From positions 1-64,000 of the forward strand of contig JANRKU010000080.1 of the NCBI GenBank assembly GCA_033763335.1: 64,000 bases of DNA, in the 5' to 3' direction. This stretch comes from GCA-2794515 sp033763335. GTDB lineage: Bacteria; Chloroflexota; Anaerolineae; Aggregatilineales; Phototrophicaceae. A program made the position numbers and the translations under genes. Of the stretch, positions 59,774-64,000 are shown piece by piece. Below the pieces are notes generated by a model that searched no databases, was not told the origin of the DNA, and was given only the letters and a program-made list of their open reading frames with translations. The number at the start of each line of letters is the position of its first letter. Position 1 is the stretch's first letter.

Positions 59774-60244
59774 ATGCCAGAAACCGCACAAAAAACCTTG
59801 CCCGATACGATTCCAGCCAAGACCACACAAGGTCCAACATCGCTAGGTGGTGGTGTAACACTCGAATGGTTTAATAATGGCGACATGCTTAGTTTTGTCC
59901 TCACGGATTGTCGGCGTGAAACGGTTGATGCCTATATCAATACCAACATTACCCTACTCAATCATTGGGATTTATCTACCCCGATGAAGATATTGCATGA
60001 TATTTCCCACGAAAATGTCAGCCTAACCCCCTATTTTCGGCAACGGCTAAATGAAATTATCCCTGTTATCAACCAAACAGGGGTACATGGAACTTCTGCG
60101 GTGGTGATGAGCAAGGGATTTCTCGAAACTGTCATCGCATTTTTTGGCAATGCGTTTAATCGGCGCACACCCAATTTTAAGCAACGCTATTTCACAGACC
60201 ACACAAAAGCCCTTGCTTGGTTAAATACAGAACCTGCCCCTTAA
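59774..60244 (+). CDS. STAS/SpoIIAA-like small protein, paralogue 3
   Basis: A protein of 156 residues. After a Thr-rich lead the alpha/beta domain follows the same plan as 6982-7416 and 36591-37055: LEWFNNGDMLSFVLTDCRRETVDAYINTNITLL, then MKILHDISHENVSL and GTSAVVMSKGFLETVIAFF. GAGGGA lies 6 nt before the ATG. It precedes the ABC-ATPase pair by 175 bp, but a hairpin intervenes, so it is probably separate. The role is unknown. Confidence 0.6.
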   Translation: MPETAQKTLPDTIPAKTTQGPTSLGGGVTLEWFNNGDMLSFVLTDCRRETVDAYINTNITLLNHWDLSTPMKILHDISHENVSLTPYFRQRLNEIIPVINQTGVHGTSAVVMSKGFLETVIAFFGNAFNRRTPNFKQRYFTDHTKALAWLNTEPAP

Positions 60245-60252
60245 ATCGCTGT

Positions 60253-60295
60253 CTAAATCTCTCTTAACAATTCTTTTTTATTAAGGGAGATTTAG
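60253..60295. terminator. strong hairpin after the STAS-like gene
   Basis: CTAAATCTCTCTTAA and TTAAGGGAGATTTAG pair at 14 of 15 positions around a T-rich loop. No T run follows, so it may be a terminator, a processing site or a protein-binding site. A TATAAT box at 60356-60361 for the ABC genes lies beyond it. Confidence 0.5.
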
Positions 60296-60419
60296 CTGAT
60301 GCCAAAAATGAAGAAAACCCCACATTTTGCATTTTGTGTTACATCAAAATGCTGTTATAATTCACCGCATGAGTTTAAACAAATGATAATGTAGTCTTTT
60401 TTATAAGGAGGGTGCGACC

Positions 60420-61451
60420 TTGGGTGTACTGTTAGAGGTCAATGACCTTGAAACTCGTTTTTATACACAAGAAGGCATCGTTTATGCGGTTAATGGTGTT
60501 TCGTACACCCTAAACGAAGGCGAAACCTTGGGTATTGTGGGTGAGAGTGGTAGTGGCAAAAGTGTTCATGCACTTTCCATGCTCGGACTCATTCCAATGC
60601 CCCCAGGCAAGATAGAACGTGGTAGTGTTATTTTTCAGGGGCGCGACTTGCTCAAATTGAGCAAAGAAGAGATGCGCCTTGTCCGTGGGGCAGAAATCGC
60701 CATGATTTTCCAAGACCCCATGACCTCGCTTAACCCCGTCCTCACAGTCGGAACACAACTGACCGAAGGACTAAAATTGCACTTGGGAATGAATCAGGCA
60801 CAAGCAGAACGTCGTGCCGCCGAATTGCTCGATATGGTCGGCATTCCAGACCCCCGCAAACGCTTGGCAAATTATCCCCATCAATTTTCGGGCGGTATGC
60901 GTCAACGTGTTATGATTGCCATCGGCTTGTCGTGCAATCCAAAATTATTGATTGCCGATGAACCAACCACCGCGTTGGATGTGACCATTCAAGCCCAAAT
61001 TATTGAGCTGGTCAAAAGATTACGCGATGAACTCAAAATGGCAATGATTTGGATTACCCATGACTTAGGCGTGGTAGCCGGTATTTCTGATACCATCCAA
61101 GTGATGTATGCGGGACGGATTGTGGAGCGCGGACCCATTAAAGCCGTGTTCAATAACCCCCATAGTGCCTATACACTCGGTCTGCTCAATTCGCTCCCCC
61201 GTGTAGATGCTCAAGGGGATGGAGAACGCCTCACCCAAATTGAAGGCACCCCGCCCGATATGCGTATTGAACCTATTGGCGATTCTTTTGCCCCACGCAA
61301 CCCACTCTACCGCACGGAACGCTGTTTTACAGAAACTCCCCCGTTACGCCAAGTAGAAGATAGCGCACCCGGTCATATGGTGGCGGCATGGTACGATTTG
61401 CCCGCCCTTCGCAAGAAACACGAAATGGAGAAATTAAAACATGGAAGCTAA
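60420..61451 (+). CDS. oligopeptide/dipeptide ABC transporter ATP-binding protein (DppD/OppD-like)
   Basis: A protein of 343 residues. Walker A GESGSGKS (about 42-49), the Q-loop IFQDPMTSLNP, the signature FSGGMRQRVMIAIGL (about 159-173), Walker B LLIADEPTTALD and the switch His in ITHDLG are all present. The C-terminal oligopeptide-transporter extension has a Cys (ERCFTETPP). It energises peptide uptake with DppF. The start is TTG, supported by AGGAGGG 7 nt upstream. It overlaps the dppF-like gene by 11 bp. No permease or binding-protein gene is adjacent. Confidence 0.9.
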   Translation: MGVLLEVNDLETRFYTQEGIVYAVNGVSYTLNEGETLGIVGESGSGKSVHALSMLGLIPMPPGKIERGSVIFQGRDLLKLSKEEMRLVRGAEIAMIFQDPMTSLNPVLTVGTQLTEGLKLHLGMNQAQAERRAAELLDMVGIPDPRKRLANYPHQFSGGMRQRVMIAIGLSCNPKLLIADEPTTALDVTIQAQIIELVKRLRDELKMAMIWITHDLGVVAGISDTIQVMYAGRIVERGPIKAVFNNPHSAYTLGLLNSLPRVDAQGDGERLTQIEGTPPDMRIEPIGDSFAPRNPLYRTERCFTETPPLRQVEDSAPGHMVAAWYDLPALRKKHEMEKLKHGS

Positions 61452-62463
61452 AGTAGCCACTTCCACACAAGAGACGAACCAACAACGTGAAGTCATCTTG
61501 AGTGTTCGCGGGTTGAAAAAATATTTCCCAATCACCTCTGGCATCGTGGTACAACGGCAAGTCGGTGCTGTAAAAGCGGTAGATTCGGTAGATTTTGATG
61601 TATATAAAGGCGAAACACTAGGGTTGGTGGGCGAATCTGGGTGTGGAAAAAGCACCACAGGGCGTACCGTGTTGCAACTCTATCGCCCAACAGCAGGGTC
61701 TGTGATGTTTGAAGGCAATGAACTCACGACCTTACGCGGGGATGAACTCCGTGCGATTCGTCGTCGGATGCAAATCATCTTTCAAGACCCATTTGCGTCA
61801 TTGAATCCACGTATGACTGTTGGCAATATCGTTAGTGAACCCCTTGTCATCCATAACGTGATGAATAAAAAAGACCGCCGTCAATTTGTAGAAGAATTGT
61901 TGGTCAAAGTGGGGTTAAATCCCTTCTATATCAATCGCTACCCACACGAATTTTCGGGTGGGCAACGTCAACGTATTGGTATTGCGCGGGCGTTGGCACT
62001 GAATCCATCTTTCATCGTAGCAGATGAACCCATTTCGGCGTTGGATGTGTCTATTCAAGCGCAGGTGGTCAATTTGCTCGAAGATTTACAAAAAGAATTG
62101 AACCTCACCTACTTATTCATCGCCCACGACCTCAGCATGGTGCGTCATATTTGTGACCGCGTGGCGGTGATGTATTTGGGTAAAATTGTCGAGTTGGGAC
62201 CCACCCACAAGGTGTATGACAACCCACTCCATCCTTATACCCAATCATTGCTATCGGCTGTACCTGTGCCAGACCCCAATATCGAAGAAAAACGCCAACG
62301 GATTATTTTGGGTGGTGATGTTCCAAGCCCTGCCAATCCCCCCAAAGGGTGCAATTTCAACACCCGTTGTCCAGTAGCGATGGATTATTGTTATCATGAA
62401 CCAGACCCAGAATTAATTGAAATGGAACCCGGACATTTCGTTGCGTGCCATCGCGTGACGTGA
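61441..62463 (+). CDS. oligopeptide/dipeptide ABC transporter ATP-binding protein (DppF/OppF-like)
   Basis: A protein of 340 residues. It has GLKKYFPI at the start, Walker A GESGCGKST (about 65-73), IFQDPFASLNPRMTV, the signature FSGGQRQRIGIARAL (about 172-186), FIVADEPISALD and IAHDLS. The C-terminal Cys-rich extension is GCNFNTRCPVAMDYC, a family feature. It pairs with the upstream DppD-like subunit as the ATPase heterodimer. A bidirectional terminator follows. Confidence 0.92.
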   Translation: MEAKVATSTQETNQQREVILSVRGLKKYFPITSGIVVQRQVGAVKAVDSVDFDVYKGETLGLVGESGCGKSTTGRTVLQLYRPTAGSVMFEGNELTTLRGDELRAIRRRMQIIFQDPFASLNPRMTVGNIVSEPLVIHNVMNKKDRRQFVEELLVKVGLNPFYINRYPHEFSGGQRQRIGIARALALNPSFIVADEPISALDVSIQAQVVNLLEDLQKELNLTYLFIAHDLSMVRHICDRVAVMYLGKIVELGPTHKVYDNPLHPYTQSLLSAVPVPDPNIEEKRQRIILGGDVPSPANPPKGCNFNTRCPVAMDYCYHEPDPELIEMEPGHFVACHRVT

Positions 62464-62480
62464 TTCTGATAAATACCAAT

Positions 62481-62516
62481 AAAAAAAAACATCCCCGTTT
62501 GTAGGGGATGTTTTTT
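62481..62516. terminator. bidirectional intrinsic terminator
   Basis: ACATCCCC-GTTTGTA-GGGGATGT flanked by A and T runs, between the convergent dppF-like and Uma2-family genes. Confidence 0.93.
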
Positions 62517-63048
62517 ATTCTTCAAAAATATCTTTTATGGGCAATGTGAAATTCGGCAACAAGTCTGGTGCTTCTAGCACATCATTCATCCCCAACACAC
62601 GCGGATTATGCCCTATTTGATGGATTTCGACCTGCTTTTCTTCGGTATCCACTACCCAGACAATCGTCCCCGCGTTCAAATATCCCGAAATTTTGAGGCG
62701 TAAATCACGTAATTCTTTTTTGTTATCACTATCGGATATGACCTCTACGGCTAAATCAGGTGGAAAGCCATTGTATCCTTTTTTATCGGCATGGGCTTGT
62801 TTCGCATACGATACAAATGCCACATCTGGCACATAACGGTCATCCCCAATTTTATAGCCACCTGCTTCACCTGTTAAAAATCCAATTTTATGGGTACGCA
62901 AATAGATGAATAAATATCCGACAAAACGACCAGCAATCACCGAAGGATAAAAAGCTATGGTTTTCGCGCAAATTTCCCTACTAATCAATTCAAATGACAC
63001 ATCACCTGTTTGGATTTCTATCCATTCATCAAATTCGGATGCGATCAT
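62515..63048 (-). CDS. Uma2-family (DUF820) putative endonuclease
   Basis: A protein of 177 residues with a PD-(D/E)xK-type fold. The active-site pattern is YVPDVAFVS (about 91-99) followed by PDLAVEVISDSD (about 114-125), where the Asp and Glu-Val would bind metal. Lys in N-K-K-E-L-R-D follows. This family is expanded in cyanobacteria and Chloroflexota and its biological role is not established. AGGAT precedes the ATG. Its stop codon lies in the T run of the shared terminator. Confidence 0.83.
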   Translation of the reverse strand: MIASEFDEWIEIQTGDVSFELISREICAKTIAFYPSVIAGRFVGYLFIYLRTHKIGFLTGEAGGYKIGDDRYVPDVAFVSYAKQAHADKKGYNGFPPDLAVEVISDSDNKKELRDLRLKISGYLNAGTIVWVVDTEEKQVEIHQIGHNPRVLGMNDVLEAPDLLPNFTLPIKDIFEE

Positions 63049-63089
63049 TTTTGTTTATCCTCATTGTCTATTATGCCTTGTTGTTTTTA

Positions 63090-63125
63090 GGGCGGATATA
63101 CGAGGCTAAAGCCTCTAATCCGCCC
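63090..63125. repeat. palindromic repeat with AGGCTAAAGCCT core
   Basis: GGGCGGAT...ATCCGCCC arms around an inner AGGCT-AA-AGCCT palindrome. A longer relative of the 28-bp family, with GTAC on its right rim. Confidence 0.7.
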
Positions 63126-63156
63126 GTACACAGCCTAAAATCCCCATGACCTGTAC

Positions 63157-63189
63157 GGGACGATTAGCGCAAAGCGCGTATATCGTCCC
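63157..63189. repeat. palindromic repeat with GCGCAAAGCGC core
   Basis: GGGACGAT...ATCGTCCC arms around GCGC-AAA-GCGC. It has the same two-level layout as the previous repeat but a different sequence in both levels. Confidence 0.7.
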
Positions 63190-63211
63190 TATATTTCACA
63201 CGACCACACCA

Positions 63212-64000
63212 TTAGCGTATCATCACACGGCTACCATTACCGCCCTTTTCGACCATAATATGCACAGGGAAGCTATCTCGCAATTCGTCAATATGGGTAA
63301 TCACCAGCACCATCGCAAAATCGTCTTGAATGGCGGTGATGGCTTCCACCAATTTCCCGCGCCCATTTTCGTCTTGTGTGCCAAAGCCCTCATCAATGAA
63401 CAGTGTCCGCAATTGCGCCCCTGCCCGCCGTGCCAATAATTGGCTGAGGGCAATCCGTAGCGCAAAATTGATGCGAAAGGTCTCCCCGCCAGAATACATC
63501 TCATAACTGCGCTCACCGAGTTCATCGGCAATTTCGATTTCTAGCGCATCTTTTATGCCACCAGTGACCTTTTCTTCTTGGGTTTTGAGGCGCAAGTTCA
63601 TGCGTCCATCGGTCATACGGGTGAGGAGTTCATTGGCACTATTTTCTAATTCTGGGATTGCCGCCTCAATGATGGTCAGTGGCACGCCATCCTTGCCAAA
63701 GGCTTTGCGGAGTTCAACATACACCCCTTCTTCGCGCTTGGCAGTGTTCAAATAGCCTTGTAGCGTCTCTTTCCGCGCCGCTTGGTCATCGAGTGCCTTC
63801 AGTTGTTGGCGGGTGGTATTCAATTTTTCAAAAGCGGTGCGCTCACGGGTGGTTTGCATCCGCACTTCCTCATCCCGCGCCTTATATTCGGCTAAAAGGG
63901 CATTGAGACGGGCAATTTCAATGTCTAACGCATCCACTTGGGTCTGAATTTCGGATTGGGCTTCGAGTAGGCGTTCCTCTTGTGCCACACCATCCGCAAT
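63212..64000 (-). CDS. SbcC/Rad50-like ATPase, C-terminal part (cut by the window edge)
   Basis: The last 262 codons of a gene that continues past 64000. A coiled coil (about the first 100 visible residues, EERLLEAQSEIQTQVDALDIEI...) leads into the C-terminal ATPase lobe. That lobe has the ABC signature YSGGETFRINFALRIAL, Walker B LRTLFIDEGFGTQD and ITHIDELRD. SbcC works with SbcD to cut DNA hairpins and protein-blocked ends. The GTG at 63988 is internal because the frame is open beyond it. The Walker A half lies outside the window. Confidence 0.88.
   Translation of the reverse strand: MADGVAQEERLLEAQSEIQTQVDALDIEIARLNALLAEYKARDEEVRMQTTRERTAFEKLNTTRQQLKALDDQAARKETLQGYLNTAKREEGVYVELRKAFGKDGVPLTIIEAAIPELENSANELLTRMTDGRMNLRLKTQEEKVTGGIKDALEIEIADELGERSYEMYSGGETFRINFALRIALSQLLARRAGAQLRTLFIDEGFGTQDENGRGKLVEAITAIQDDFAMVLVITHIDELRDSFPVHIMVEKGGNGSRVMIR

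Noticed and set aside
63988..64000. GTG at 63988 as the start of the SbcC-like gene
   Set aside because: The frame stays open to the window edge and the coiled coil is cut short, so the gene continues beyond 64000.

Overview
The window looks like a chromosomal segment of a moderate-GC member of the Chloroflexota (Anaerolineae-like). This is inferred from gene content, not from a marker tree. The pointers are a coenzyme F420 gene pair (LLM-class F420 oxidoreductase and CofE), two very large STAND ATPases (BTAD/NB-ARC/TPR and Ser/Thr kinase/NB-ARC/TPR), several WD40 and HEAT-repeat proteins, a GT-C membrane glycosyltransferase, DUF4230, DUF4874/DUF4832 and MpaB-type proteins, and many lineage-specific paralogues. 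Housekeeping genes are few: rpsD in a cysteine-free form, radA, and part of an sbcC-like gene cut by the right edge. No rRNA, tRNA or CRISPR array was recognised.

Layout. 1-5.4 kb: repeat-rich left edge, cupin protein, DUF433-MazF/PemK toxin-antitoxin pair, Hsp20, two tandem paralogous membrane proteins, DCC-family protein. 5.4-7.0 kb: an IscB gene with an upstream structured region that fits an omega-RNA (HEARO). 7-12 kb: STAS-like protein, DUF4230 protein, GT9 glycosyltransferase, F420 genes. 12-24.7 kb: unknown cytoplasmic protein, sulfatase-like phosphohydrolase, GT-C protein, WD40 protein, GT4 glycosyltransferase, HEAT protein, two secreted proteins, NADAR protein, agmatine-deiminase-family protein. 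24.9-32.8 kb: rpsD, GNAT, secreted WD40 protein, radA, an A+T-rich single-chain restriction-modification enzyme, ParB-like protein. 32.9-44.4 kb: BTAD/STAND regulator, small zinc-motif protein, STAS-like paralogue, MpaB, YceI, TetR, M23 peptidase, secreted protein, HD protein, a TIR-like/TM/periplasmic-binding-protein fusion, HEAT protein. 44.5-48.9 kb: a second restriction-modification enzyme carrying an in-frame insertion of repeats plus a DUF559 nuclease domain, then a nested MITE with a 9-bp target duplication. 48.9-64 kb: methyltransferase, GNAT pair, PAP2-like protein, a multicopper oxidase-ZIP transporter-YceI operon, kinase/STAND protein, proline-rich membrane protein, third STAS-like paralogue, DppD/DppF-type ATPases, Uma2-family protein, SbcC-like C-terminus.

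Three dispersed repeat classes run through the window. The first is about 28-bp palindromes with a fixed GTARGG/CCYTAC rim and different, internally complementary cores. The second is a dual-hairpin element of about 110-130 bp bounded by CCTCACCCC or GCGCCCC inverted ends. The third is MITE-like elements with terminal inverted repeats. They nest in one another and have entered a coding sequence.

The observations I consider most worth checking are: the DUF559 cassette between direct repeats inside a restriction-modification ORF; TCACAAG direct repeats at 10-bp spacing in front of both STAND genes; the TIR-like domain fused through a membrane helix to a periplasmic-binding domain; and the IscB/omega-RNA locus. 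Starts were chosen by Shine-Dalgarno sequence where one is visible. All functional statements are family-level inferences from reading the sequence.
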